From NCBI GenBank assembly GCA_025331445.1, contig JAIWNE010000056.1, positions 1 to 64,000 on the forward strand: 64,000 nt of DNA, in the 5' to 3' direction. Of the stretch, positions 12,208 to 25,501 are shown piece by piece. Positions within the stretch are counted from its first letter, which is position 1, and each line of letters starts with the position of its first letter. This stretch comes from Blakeslea trispora (lineage: Eukaryota; Mucoromycota; Mucoromycetes; Mucorales; Choanephoraceae). The position numbers were made by a program, and so were the translations under genes. The notes beneath the pieces are model-generated. The model did not search any database. It had not been told where the DNA came from and saw only the letters and a list, made by a program, of their open reading frames with translations.

Positions 12208-12246
12208 CAATTTGTGATAGGATTTTGAGCCAATGTGAACCCCCCT
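12208..12246 (-). repeat. Right terminal inverted repeat of Harbinger element
   Basis: Inverted copy of 9145-9183. It ends in CCAATGTGAACCCCCCT just before the 3' flank of the cryptochrome gene, about 170 bp from its stop codon. Confidence 0.85.
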
Positions 12247-12418
12247 AAAATGTATACATCAAACTTAAACAAAGCCGCATGCATCAAAGTTTACCATGAT
12301 ATTGCAAACAAGAAATAGCCTTCAATAACGATTGAGCTTTACATATTAAAGTCTGCGATTCTTTATTGCATCTTAATCGAAATTATATATATTTATCAAG
12401 CCTATGTACATGGTGCAA

Positions 12419-14232
12419 CTAATTGGTTTTTGTCTTCTTGCTCTTATCTTTTCCACCCTTCATGAATTTATGAAGGCTTCCTTTCTTTGCTTCTGCAGGA
12501 TAATAACGTTTCCAGTTCTCGAAGATAGCCATTGGTTTAGGATAGTCTGTTCCAATCTCACACTTGTATTCCTTTTGCTCTTCTTCAGACATGAGCCATG
12601 GACAATGGGCATAATGAGTAGGTAAATCTTTAAGTTCAGGGCACCATAATTTGATATATTCAGCATCAGGATCATAATCAAATCCTTGCTTCAGGATATT
12701 GAAATGTCTGAATCCTTCACGGGGATCACAACCGACTCCAGCCACTAATTTTTTCAGATAAAGAATGAGTGAGTGTAATCATATACAGACTAAGCAACTT
12801 ACCATATTGCCAATTTCCGTAGTTTGAGTAGACATCATGATCACGAAGCATGTATTCAAAATACTCTGCACCAAGACGCCAATCAATTTCAAGGTCCTTT
12901 GCAAAGAAACTAGCGACATTCTGACGTCCACGATTGTTCAAGAATCCAGTGTATTTCATTTCTCTCATGGATGCGTCAATGAATGGAATGCCTGTCTCTC
13001 CGTCGGCCCACTTGTTGAATTGGTCATCATCCGATCGCCAAACTTTGTTTTGGTAGTTGTTTTTAGGGTGGGGTGGTTTATCGACTTTCTTTTTACGATC
13101 TTCCTTTGCAATTTCGGGCTTTTCCAAGTTTCTGAAACCATGAAGCATGAAAATGCGCTTTCCATAGCCTATAGTTAACAATCTGAAAAAGTCGCGCCAG
13201 AGCAGCTCAAACTTGACCCAGTAAACACCATCGTCATCGCTATGAGGTTTTACACTGCGCTTTCTCTTCTTTCCCTCTTGTTGCTCAAAGAGATCCATTT
13301 CATGCCATATAGTTCGAGGAGACAGACATCCATTAGCCAAAAAGGCAGAAAACTTGGTTGAGTATTCAGTGCCGACTAGTCCATTACGTGTATGCTTGTA
13401 GTTGGCAACACCATCTGACTTGAAACAGTAATTGTTGAGACGTTCGAGAGCAGAGTGTTCACCTCCTTCCCAAGGAAATGCTGTTCTTTCGTCCTTCTTG
13501 ACAGGTACATTCTCATACAGTTCTTGCAAGAGTTCTTCACCCTGGCTAGCATGTTCAAATTTCCAAGCAATTTCAGGAAAAGGGGGAAGTTTTTCGGGGA
13601 TCTCCAGGGGGTCTCGTACAGGATTTTCCATGGCTTCAATTCTCTTACGGAAGTGGGTATAGACTTTGTATGTACGTTCTCCAACAAAATCTAGATCGTC
13701 TGGGTTGACTAGCATGGTATCGTGGTGATATACAACATCATCATCCATAGCTTTAGACAGGTCCTTTTCATTTCGCAGTTCTTCAAATGCATACTATATC
13801 ATTTCAAATCATTAAAAAAAAAAAACTAAATCAGATCAAGCAGCATACCTCTTTGTGAGTGTGAATTTTTTCAACTTTAAGGTTGTTATCGGCCAAATAT
13901 TTTTTGAGCTTGGGCAACATCTCTTCTGGCTTGCCATAAAGGATAAGGAGATCAGTGTCTCGGTTCTTTAATTCTTTTTTGAGCGATTTGATACATTCAT
14001 AAAGAAAGCGTGTTCTAAAGTTGGCAACACGATCGAATTTGAAATACCATGTTTTTGGAGGCTCAAAGTTTTGGTTGATTTTTTTGTTGATGCGCGAAAT
14101 GTCAATCATGCGGGGATCAATACACACAACTGGTAAGAGCTGAGAATTAGTTTTGAGAATTGCATGCAATGACATATTATCATGTACGCGAAGTACATTT
14201 CGAAAAAAGCAAATATTAATTGATTTAGTCAT
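12419..14232 (-). CDS. cry-DASH: DASH-type cryptochrome/photolyase
   Basis: Blue-light flavoprotein of the photolyase/cryptochrome family; DASH members bind FAD and MTHF and repair pyrimidine dimers, and the Phycomyces CryA homologue is described as an active photolyase. Three exons (14232-13849, 13793-12803, 12744-12419) keep frame and give 566 residues. The N-terminal Rossmann-like domain starts ICFFRNVLRVHDN. The FAD-binding half carries NGCLSPRTIWHEM, VKFELLWRDFFR, DGETGIPFIDASMREM, GFLNNRGRQNVASFFAKDL, and the DASH-typical YSNYGNWQYVAGVGCDPREG. A short Lys-rich tail (KGGKDKSKK) ends the protein, with no long RGG extension. The right end of the Harbinger element lies about 170 bp downstream. 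Function as repair enzyme or signalling receptor cannot be decided from sequence. Confidence 0.93.
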
Positions 14233-14383
14233 TTCTTTACTGGGGGGAAAAACTAAGAAAGGAACTGTTAGGAATGGATTCTATTCTTCTTTATTTATAA
14301 GATTTTTCAAAAAAAAAATCAAAGCGATCGGATCATAGAAAAGGCAGGTAATAAATGATGGGTTTGAGTCTCGTGAATTGAAT

Positions 14384-14799
14384 ATGAAAAAGACACGATC
14401 TGAGATTTATGCAGATCTTTTGCGCGTCATTACATCGATAAAACATTTCTGCGTAGTAGAGCTGTTTCTGATTGCATCTCGCTTTTGGCAGAAAGTGTAC
14501 AATCCTGTCACTTCTCGAAAAGTGCTTTTTGACGCTATACTTACTGCGTTGCTAACATGGGCTCATATGAAGGGATACCGATACTTTGTTATTGTATCAT
14601 TTGTGTTGCTAAAAAGGAATTGCAATGTGCATTTCAATCTAGACAATGAAAACATATCGCGATTTATTCAAAAAGGTTTCACTTTCTCTTTTTTAATCTC
14701 ATAGCTATTTTTGATAGAATGGCTAAAGTGTCATCATTAGCAAATTCTAGTTCTTCACTGTTTTCGGAAATTATTAGAACATTAGCGGAATTGATTTGA
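14384..14799 (+). CDS. Possible small two-exon gene, unassigned
   Basis: An ATG-initiated frame of 97 codons (14384-14675) can be continued in frame through a 29-nt GT..AG segment (14676-14704) to a second piece ending at TGA 14799, for about 128 residues. Composition is protein-like, with a hydrophobic stretch around residues 25-75 and SSLANSSSSLFSEIIRTL near the end. A 29-nt intron is shorter than all others in the window, so this may be chance or a decayed gene. I recognise no family. Confidence 0.25.
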
Positions 14800-15028
14800 A
14801 TATGCATATGTTTTTTTTCAAGAGACATCAAATCTATCCATCCAACTTTAACTTACTATCTTTACACTTCTGGAAGAAAGAAAATGACTAAAACTAGTTA
14901 AAAAACAAAATGGTATCGTGCTTGATCAAACATGTTATACACAACAAACTCATAACAGTAGCTTTAGAGTTCATGTTCGAACAGGAAAAGAAAGATACTG
15001 TGGTGTTTACACGCATGCATATATGATT

Positions 15029-17268
<2,240 letters not shown>

Positions 17269-18580
17269 ATGAAGACTGTTACCTGTACCGCTCCTGTAAA
17301 CATTGCCGTAAGTTGCTTGAGTGTAAAGAAAAAAGAAACACGTGTGAGCTAACACTATATAATTTATTTGACAGGTTATCAAGTATTGGGGTAAGCGCGA
17401 TACTGACCTCATCTTGCCTACCAACAGCTCTTTGTCTGTTACTTTGTCCCAAGATATTCTTCACAGTAAGACCACTATCTCAGCAGCCAAAGAGTTTGAC
17501 CAAGATCGCCTTTGGTTGAATGGTATTGAAGAAGATATCACCAAGAACAAGCGTATGCACAACTGCTTCCGTGAGACTCGTGCTATCCGTCAAGCCATGG
17601 AAGCCAAGGCCGAAGCTGAAGGTAGCCCCATTGAACCTTTGTCCACATACCATGTCCATGTATGCTCCGAGAACAACTTTCCTACTGCTGCTGGTCTCGC
17701 TTCCTCTGCTTCAGGTTTAGCTGCTTTAGTTTATACACTTTCACAGTTGTTTGAATTGACTATCAGTACCTCTGAAGTGTCTCGTATTGCTCGTCAAGGT
17801 TCTGGATCCGCCTGTCGTTCTTTGTTTGGTGGGTTTGTTGCATGGGAAATGGGAGAAAAAGAGGATGGATCTGATTCTTTGGCTGTCCAAGTTGCTCCTG
17901 AAACTCACTGGCCTGAATTGGAAGCCTTGATTTGTGTTGTTTCTGACGCCAAGAAAGGTACTTCTTCTACTGCTGGTATGCAATCTACCATCAAGACCAG
18001 TACTTTGATGAACGAGCGTATCAACCAAGTTGTGCCTGCTCGTATGGAAGCCATGAAGAAAGCTATTCTTGATAAAGACTTTGAAACATTTGCCGAATTG
18101 ACTATGCGTGACTCTAACCAATTTCATGCTGTCTGCCTCGATACCTACCCTCCCATCTTTTACATGAATGATACTTCCCGCGCTATTATTCAATTGATCC
18201 ATGAATACAATGCCTCTTCTCCTGATGGCAAGCTCAAGGCTGCTTATACCTATGATGCTGGACCAAATGCCGTTATTTATGCTCCTAAGCAAAACATGAA
18301 GGAAATCATTGAATTGATTGGTCATTACTTCCCCTCCAACAAGGAACCCTCTGAGTTCTTTGCTGATCCCTATCAAGTTTTGGAAAAGGGTGCCAAGTTG
18401 AGCGAAATTGAGGATTTCTTGCCCAAGACACATGCCAACTTCAACTCTCGTGTGATTCCTGTTCAACCTGCTGGTAGCGTTAGCCGTTTGTTGCACACTA
18501 AGGTGGATGATGGACCTCGTGTTTTGGACGTATCTGAATCCCTCTTAAAGGAAGACGGTCTCCCTAAGAGACTTGCTTAA
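17269..18580 (+). CDS. MVD1: Diphosphomevalonate decarboxylase
   Basis: ATP-dependent conversion of mevalonate diphosphate to isopentenyl diphosphate in the sterol and isoprenoid pathway (ERG19 of yeast). Two exons (17269-17307 and 17375-18580) give 414 residues, close to the family size. The first exon encodes MKTVTCTAPVNIA and splices to VIKYWGKRD, the N-terminal substrate-binding signature. The GHMP-kinase ATP loop PTAAGLASSASG starts at about residue 116, and RQGSGSACRSLFGGFVAWEMG follows. YDAGPNAV occurs in the C-terminal lobe. A frame opening upstream at 17262 is out of frame with this start. Codon choice is strongly biased to T-ending codons, suggesting good expression. Confidence 0.96.
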
Positions 18581-20074
18581 TTTTTCTTTTTGCCCTTTCT
18601 AGTTCATTGTTATTGTTTTTTTATGTCTAATTTCTACATTCTATATTTCATCTAATACAAACTTTAACCATTTAAGTTGCAGTGCACAACTTGTTTCGTT
18701 TATCTTGCAAAAAAGAATATACAAATAATTTATTTTGTTCGAGAAAAGCACCCTTTGTAGACTTTCTTTTCAGTCTATGATTTTTAGCTAAAAGCTTCAA
18801 CTTTTTCTAATGCTCCTTTTTTTTTAATTAGCAAAAAAACCAAATAATGAGAATGCGACTATCAACAAGTTGTAATAGCTAAAGAAAATAAAAAGCATTA
18901 GGAGAGAAGTGAACACTACAGAATTATTATATAGATTATACATTGGTACTTGAAATGGATAGATAAATAGAAATTTACGTTGATTGATTGCCACAGTTAT
19001 ATCTATCAATAGTGTTGCTTGGAGAAAGTGTTTCTTTCTGTTTTATTATATACTTGTAATTGATTAAGTTGTATTGAAGCATTTTAAGCTATCGCAGCAA
19101 TAGATAATTGTGTCATATAGAATAACTCATATCAAGACAAAGAATACAAGAGCTTTCTGTTTAGGTCAGATCATCGCAAAGCACCTTGCGTTGTGTTCTT
19201 ATTGTCGATTATCAGCAATCAGATAATTGTTTCTGTCATTTCCTTTGTCCAAATTGATATAAACTTGCTTGAGATGAGCAAGGTTTTTAGATCAGCACAC
19301 AAGTTTAGAGCGATTTGAATTTGTTTGCATGAATATCTACTTTCAGCCATTCTCCAAACATGAATGTCTCCTTTTTTTTTGTTTTTCAGCCATAGTTCTC
19401 AACCATCATTAGAAGATGCTTCTTCTCCTTCTTGTTCTTGCAGCTTTTGGGCTTTCTTTTAGGACAGGATCTACACTTTTTTTTCTTTCAGGCACAATCC
19501 ACCTTTCACATTACTTTTTCTTTTAACCCCTTCTTCAAGTGGCCAAGTTTTATTGGTAACACGACTTGATCACTATTGACAATCTCATTGTCAGTGCCAA
19601 AAGAGCCCACCATAGCTTGATCCATTCTCGATTGAATTGTCTTAAACTTAGATGCTCACAACGTATAGCTTGCACCATAGCTGGGCATACTTTCCCATTT
19701 ATTCTCAGATAATAGCAATAAAATAAAAACAAATCAAGCTAAAGCTTCCAAAGGATATCTCGCTTTATCTAGAGACAAGAACATTCAAATCAATATAAAC
19801 GATCTCTTATTTTGTCATAACGGAGGACAGAGGGTGTCAGCAATTGCTTTTGATATTCCCTCCTTGATGAGGAAGAATGACAGGAAATTCAACTTGGAGT
19901 TTCAAGAGAAAGCCGTTTCAAAGTCTTGCGTATTAAATGTAGTTCCTCATTTCCAATGAAAGTAGTCTATAGCTAGTTGACATAACTTTGATCATTCTTC
20001 GAGCAACAGGGAAGGGGGCTGCCTAGTGTTTCGATTCGAGGAACCCATCCACGCTGTTTTTACTAGGGCATTTC

Positions 20075-20114
<40 letters not shown>

Positions 20115-20454
20115 AGATTTTTCTGACCAATAAACACAGTATTCAGAACTCTGTGAAAATGGTTTTAAAAGAACTTTGTCTTTCATTTGAGGCATTTAAA
20201 AGCGTCAAAAAAATGGTTTGAAAGAAATAAAAAGCTTGAACGAGTGACATAATGGCAATGCTGTCTAGTCATCTACAGCCAATCGTATTGCTTGTTATAT
20301 CCGATTCTCAAACCGGAATTTGAAACGCCTGTTCTATGTACACACTTTTTTTTTTTCCTTCTAATGCTAAACTTTCTCCGCAGCAACACACAAACAATTG
20401 AATTTCGCGTTATTCTTGAATTTTTTCTTCTTCTTTTCTATTTTCCATTTTAAT
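18581..20454. other. Intergenic, with CT microsatellite and CCAAT box
   Basis: No gene recognised. A perfect (CT)18 tract spans 20078-20113. A CCAATC element (20279-20284) lies about 170 nt upstream of the next start codon. Short frames (18824-19009, 19550-19732, both minus) have no motif. Confidence 0.55.
20078..20113 (+). repeat. (CT)18 microsatellite
   Basis: Uninterrupted CT dinucleotides about 340 bp upstream of the TDRD3-like start codon. A similar tract (28698-28725) lies just upstream of the kinase gene. Confidence 0.95.
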
Positions 20455-23183
20455 ATGGTTGCAAACGCCAGCTTACCCTCTATTGAAAGCTTTGAAGCCA
20501 AAGGCTGGTTCCTTTCGCAAGAAGGAATTGAGCTTATTGCTTCAGAGAATCCTGGAGTTAACTCACTTGACGATTTTATTGCAGCCGCTAAAGACGTGAG
20601 TTTTAACTGCTTTTTATTTTATTTTCTTATTTAGCATGATTTTATTTTTCTGCTAATAGATGGATTTGAGATCGATTAGTACAAAAGGCTGGAATAAGAC
20701 AGGAGATAAAGTGGGTCATTTGCCAACGCCCCTCGTGCTTCAATTGTTGGAAGTGCGTAATACGGCAATGCCTAGTACAAATCAAGTAGAAAAGCCTCGA
20801 TTGCTGAGTGCTACATTTACTGACGGCAAGAAGAAATATAAAGGCGCAGAAGTTTTAGGTAGAGTGGATAGTCTCAAGTAAGTTGAATTAAAGCGGAGGA
20901 CCTGTTAAAGACAAACAGCTAAAGTGAACTTTCGTGTTCTCTTATAGACTTCATACACCTCCAGGCACAAAGTTCTTTGTTAAGAAGCCCATTGAGATTC
21001 AAGATCAAGTTCTGATTCTTGGACCTGGTATGCTTGATGATATGGGAGGTCATGTGCAAGAACTTGTTCAAGCATGGAGAGCCGGAAAGGTAGTACTTGA
21101 TCATACAAACTAGAAAAAAAAAGTGATTAACTTTTTATGTTGTAGCAATTCTTGAAACGCTTTGGAGGAAAATCAATCACTGGTCAGCAAGACGAACAAG
21201 AAGGCCCTCCCGCTTTTGTTCCTTTTAAAGTGAAGGTAAGAGAAAGAGAAAGGAGATCCAAAAAAAGCCAGTCATCTTGAACTTATCTTATTTCACTAGA
21301 CCCATTCTCGCTCTACTGATAGATTTAAGAAATCAAATAAACATGAAGAGAAAGTGAATGGACAACATGATATTGACAAAAACAACAAGAAGGTTACAAA
21401 GAGTCATCAGAAAGAAAAGAAGACTGAGGCTCCTTTTGATCAATCAAACGAAAGAGAAGCATCCCCATTGACAACAGAAAAGAAGCCACAGGTTAAAAAG
21501 GAAAAGAAGACGATAACAAAACAAAAGCAACCAATCACTGATACAACGTCCAAGTCTGAAGAGACATTGATCAATGGTGAAAAGCAAGCACCAAAAACGG
21601 AAAAACGAAAAAAGCGAGAAAAGGGATCTCAGAAAAAGGAGAATGGGCTCGATTTGAGAGAGAAAAAGACTATTCGACAGCAGAAAGACATGCCTGCGCC
21701 TCCTTCTGAGGAACGATCCCAAGCTGCTTCAGTTCATAATGTACCTACCCATCCTGTTCCACACGAACAAAAAGAGAAGAGAACAAAGACCAAAAACAAG
21801 AAAGGAAGCCGCAAAGAAGAAAACGACTCAAGTGAACAGCAACAACAGCAACAACAGGAGGATATCAACCATCCAAGAGACCTGGCCAAGTCAAACGCAA
21901 AACCAACTCGCTCCAGAAATAACGAAAGGATTTCAGTAGACTCTAAGCCAGCCAATACAATCCAAGAAAAGAATAAAACAGCAGTGAATGTCACAGGAGA
22001 TTCTTTACTAGCGACAGACACATTGGAGGAAACCTCCTCTCTGGAAAAGCCAGCAAAGTCGACGAATAAGCGAAAGGGACGCAACAGAAATAAAAAAAAG
22101 GCAGGTCAAGAGACGGTTCAGGAAGAAGTCACATCAGTTGAAGAGAAGCAAGCAACTGAAGCTCCAACAAAGAGTCAAGATACGCCTTCCCTACAGACGG
22201 AACCTCCTACACAGGCAAAAACAAGAAACAACAAAAGGGGTAAGCATCAAAAGAAAACTGAACAAAATACAGATGAGCAACCTACCGGTCTAGCTGAGCC
22301 TGCCCTCGAGAAAAAACCTCCAAAAGTTGAAGAGAGAACCAGGCGTCCATCCGGACAACCAGAAGAATCCAAGGAGGTCATTGAGTCTATCCCAAAAGAT
22401 GAAGAGGTGACTCACAAAAGACAACCGAGAAAGCCAAGACAGCGATCTAAAAAGACAAAGGAAGTCAAGGAAGTTGAGCCAAAGCTACCACAAACTTCAG
22501 TTGAACAAGAGGTCCAGAAGCCTTCCTCTATATCACTACCTCCTCCTACACCACCTTCTCATCCTGCAGCTCAAGTGAATTCCACCACGCCTGTTGCTCA
22601 TGCTATCACGACTAGCAGCAGTATGAACAACAACAGTACAACTCCATCCGATGATGTCTCTGTCGATAGAACACCTCAAGAACAACCTGTTTACAATGGC
22701 CATCGCAACAGCAATCCTTATCTATCTAGACCAATGGAGCCCTATTATAATAATGATTTGCATCAATCCATGGCGACCAGTACACCAGCACATCATCCAA
22801 TCCCACAACACGAATACTATTACCAACATCCCCAACCCGTATATCCCATGATAGACTACAGTATGATGATGCCATATGATTATACAACAGGCATGCCTGC
22901 TGGTATGTATAATTATCCACCCGCACCATTACCCCCACTTGTTCCTTCTCAGCAACCATCGCAACCAGTTCAGCCTCAACAGACACAACCATACATGCAG
23001 CCCATGTATTGTATCCCTGACATGGCTTCACAACGACAACAATCCCCAAGCTATTATAATCATCAAATGCATTATACTCAACTGTATGATGATGCTGGTT
23101 ATCGTGACTATAATTCAAGAGGAAGAGGAAGAGGTATGACGACATCCAACGGCAGAGGTCGAGGTCGAAGTGAACCTAAATAA
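20455..23183 (+). CDS. TDRD3-like OB-fold protein with RG-rich tail
   Basis: Five exons (20455-20595, 20660-20877, 20948-21089, 21146-21235, 21300-23183) keep frame and give about 824 residues. The first about 190 residues match the DUF1767 plus OB-fold module of TDRD3/RMI1: GWFLSQEGIE, DLRSIS, TPLVLQLLEVRN, TFTDGKKKYKGAEV, LHTPPGTKF, and GPPAFVPF, the last typical of TDRD3 rather than RMI1. In animals this module binds topoisomerase TOP3B. The remaining about 630 residues are predicted disordered: a Lys/Glu-rich stretch with a poly-Gln run, a Pro/Tyr/Gln-rich stretch, and a C-terminal RGRGRG..GRGRGR box able to bind RNA. No Tudor domain (about 60 residues, aromatic cage) or UBA is visible. 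An in-frame upstream ATG at 20398 would add a Phe-rich segment and is less likely. Partnering with Top3-beta is inferred. Confidence 0.8.
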
Positions 23184-23419
23184 TTGTCAGAGTAATCTGT
23201 CTTTCTTTTTTATATGTAATAAAAGTATATTTCTTTTTTTATTTTAGAGGAGTACTTTTTTTTTCTAAAAAAAAAAAAGAAGTGTATCATGTTTATTTTA
23301 ATTTCATCAGCTTTTAGATTAAACCTAGTAGAATCCTGTTCCCCCTCTTTTTATACAAAATCACTCCTTTTTTTTTTCACTTGCTCTTAAGTCTATAGTT
23401 GAAGAAAAGAACCAAAAGC

Positions 23420-25213
23420 TTAGCGCTTTCTCTTAGCACCTGTAGTAGTAGGTGTTGATACTAAATCAACTTCATCCTCTTCCTTCTCAACTTGATAATT
23501 CTTCAGGTTAGACAAGAATTCAATCAGTTTCTTTTCTTCTTGTTCAGAGGCATAAGGACGTTCATCAGCACCATGAATGGTACAGGTGAGTGGATCTGTT
23601 TTGACTTCATCATCATCTGGACTTGAGCTGTCACGCATAGCATCTACAGACCAGCCGCCTGCTTCTTCTCCACCTACTTTCCAAATTTGATAACCATAAC
23701 CACAATCTTCTTCCAAGAATTGACGACGCTTTTCAGAGAAGGTGACTTCATGTGTATCGTTTGTGACCAATGTATAGAATCGAGAATAAAAGCCCTTTTC
23801 GTTTCGTTTTTTAGCACGAAGCACACGACCCAGTCGTTGAGCTTCTTGTCGACGAGAACCAAAGTGAGAGGAAACTTGAATAAGGACGGTAGCAGCAGGC
23901 AAATCAAGAGAGGTATCACCTATACGAGACAAGAACAAAGTGTTGACTTGCTTTGCCTTGAGCGAGCGTCTGGTAGCAATTTCATTCCAAGTCAATTCTT
24001 CTCCTTCAGTCTCTGGTACATCAATTTGAAATCGAGATAGCAATTGACGTGCTTCATCGGTAGGTGTGCCACCATAGATAAAAGGTCGACCAATCTTTTC
24101 GGCATACAGTTTCAAAGCATCAATATGATCACAGTACACAAGCACTTTATCACCCTTTGCTTCGTGATATTGAATCAGGCGTTGACAGATTTGCATTTTC
24201 TTTGGATTCAAAATGGCCAACAATGTTTTGAGATGATGACTATGGCCCAAGAGTCCACCATTACTCTGTGATTGAACATTATCGTGTGTCTCATGCACAA
24301 GGGAAGTCATGTCGGATTCAACTTGTGTACAAATGACTTTAGCAATATAACCCTTATCCGCCAATTCCTTCCATTTGGCATGATAAAGAGTAGGTCCGAC
24401 CAAGGTCTCTAAATCACCAATACGCTCATCTTCACGCAACATGGTCGCAGTCAAACCCAATCTTACTTTTGCCTTGATTTTGGCAATCGCCTTGGCAAAA
24501 TTGTTGGCAGGTACACAGTGAACCTCATCAAGGATGATCAATCCCCACTCTGTCTTATCAATAAAGCTCGACATACGTTTCGAATCTGCTGTTCTGTTTT
24601 TACTGTCGACAAGCATTGTATAAGTCGTGAACAAGACACCTGAAGGTCCATTGTAGGGCCATTTCTTGGCACCTGCAAACATACCTGTCTTGGAGGCCAT
24701 CAAGGTGGTAAAACGTAAGAATTCCTTTGAAAACTGTTCCGCAGCAATGATAGTAGAACAAACAACCAGCACGGGTTTTTGAATGGCACTTGCTACTAGG
24801 ATGGAGGTCAGGGTCTTACCTGCACCACAAGGTAGAACGATGATACCCGATTGAGCGAAATGATCTTCGGGATCCTCGCTCGTCGTATTGATAATAGTGT
24901 CCAGGGCTTCTTTTTGGTAAGGGCGTACTTCGACAGAAGGTCTAAGTGGTAAGTCAAGGCGATTGCACGTCTTGTCCTTATTGAAAAAGAAATTAGGTAA
25001 GGCAGCTGTAGGTTTTGTTATAGGTTTTGGCATAGGTTTTGCTATGACTTTTGCTGGTGTCTTTTGTTTTTTTGCAGCCGGAACTGTTGTGGTAGAAGAA
25101 GGGGTATTGGAGGTCATGTCTAATGGTTCGCTATCTTGTTTCTTTTTCTGTACAAATGCTAACAAGTCAGCTAGTCTCTTTTGTCTATCGTTGTTATCGT
25201 CCGCCAACACCAT
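23420..25213 (-). CDS. XPB/Ssl2-family DNA helicase, short form
   Basis: Single-exon SF2 helicase of 597 residues. Signatures in order: VRPYQKEAL (Q-like region, about residue 96), PCGAGKT (Walker A, about 128-134), STIIAAEQ, TTYTML, LIILDEVH (DEVH box), LGLTATMLREDER (with the RED motif of XPB), GYIAK, VLVYCDH, SRIGDTSLDLP, and SSHFGSRRQEAQRLGRVLRAK (motif VI). This wording is specific to XPB/Rad25, the TFIIH translocase for promoter opening and nucleotide excision repair. It differs from standard XPB (about 780-850 residues) by lacking about 200 N-terminal residues with the damage-recognition-like domain; only a Lys-rich, low-complexity leader precedes the helicase. The C-terminus (HGADERPYASEQEEKK) is also unlike TFIIH XPB. 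It may be a divergent paralogue. The ATG is the first in frame. Confidence 0.85.
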   Translation of the reverse strand: MVLADDNNDRQKRLADLLAFVQKKKQDSEPLDMTSNTPSSTTTVPAAKKQKTPAKVIAKPMPKPITKPTAALPNFFFNKDKTCNRLDLPLRPSVEVRPYQKEALDTIINTTSEDPEDHFAQSGIIVLPCGAGKTLTSILVASAIQKPVLVVCSTIIAAEQFSKEFLRFTTLMASKTGMFAGAKKWPYNGPSGVLFTTYTMLVDSKNRTADSKRMSSFIDKTEWGLIILDEVHCVPANNFAKAIAKIKAKVRLGLTATMLREDERIGDLETLVGPTLYHAKWKELADKGYIAKVICTQVESDMTSLVHETHDNVQSQSNGGLLGHSHHLKTLLAILNPKKMQICQRLIQYHEAKGDKVLVYCDHIDALKLYAEKIGRPFIYGGTPTDEARQLLSRFQIDVPETEGEELTWNEIATRRSLKAKQVNTLFLSRIGDTSLDLPAATVLIQVSSHFGSRRQEAQRLGRVLRAKKRNEKGFYSRFYTLVTNDTHEVTFSEKRRQFLEEDCGYGYQIWKVGGEEAGGWSVDAMRDSSSPDDDEVKTDPLTCTIHGADERPYASEQEEKKLIEFLSNLKNYQVEKEEDEVDLVSTPTTTGAKRKR

Positions 25214-25327
25214 ATGAATTATAAATAGAGAGAAGCTACTTTAGAAAGGTAAATCGAATTTAAAAAAATAAAAGGGAGGGGGAAAAAATCTTTAAAATGA
25301 CTGTGACAACCATTACTGCCATTCCTT

Positions 25328-25332
25328 ATTGG
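25328..25332 (-). promoter_or_regulatory. CCAAT box upstream of XPB-like gene
   Basis: ATTGG on the plus strand (GCCAAT on the coding strand) about 115 nt upstream of the start codon, the distance typical of fungal HAP-complex sites. Function is inferred. Confidence 0.35.
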
Positions 25333-25501
25333 CTTGAAAATTCATGCTGTCTAGTCCTGACAAAAAAAAAAGGGGAAACCCTGATCCAAGCTACCTTTAC
25401 TGTTTAGTTGGACTTGATAGCCAATTAAATTAATATAACAAGAATTTTTTATTTAATTTTTATAAACAAAAAAAAAAAAAAAAAGACTACTACTAATACG
25501 A

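Larger units (their letters stand above)
9145..12246 (-). mobile_element. PIF/Harbinger-type DNA transposon, degenerate, carrying a nested LINE
   Basis: Bounded by inverted repeats: the first 17 bases (AGGGGGGTTCACATTGG) are identical at both ends and similarity continues for about 38 bases. Inside lie a DDE transposase gene and a second frame on the same strand, the two-gene layout typical of Harbinger elements. Removing the LINE insertion (11256-12152) and one copy of its target duplication leaves about 2.2 kb. Flanking 3-bp target duplications expected for this superfamily (TWA) are not clean: TAA/TAATA on the left against TAAAA on the right. The element looks immobile because the transposase frame is broken. 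Confidence 0.85.

Noticed and set aside
17741..18496. Minus-strand frame of 251 codons
   Set aside because: Lies wholly antisense to mevalonate diphosphate decarboxylase and results from its biased codon use.
20020..20060. TTCGATTCG resembling a tRNA B box
   Set aside because: No A box, no cloverleaf pairing and no acceptor stem could be drawn around it.
20398..20454. Upstream start for the TDRD3-like protein
   Set aside because: It would add a Phe-rich stretch from a T-rich leader; the domain starts naturally at 20455.
21444..22084. Minus-strand frames opposite the TDRD3-like disordered region
   Set aside because: Antisense shadows of Lys/Gln-rich coding sequence (translate to Leu/Phe/Cys runs).
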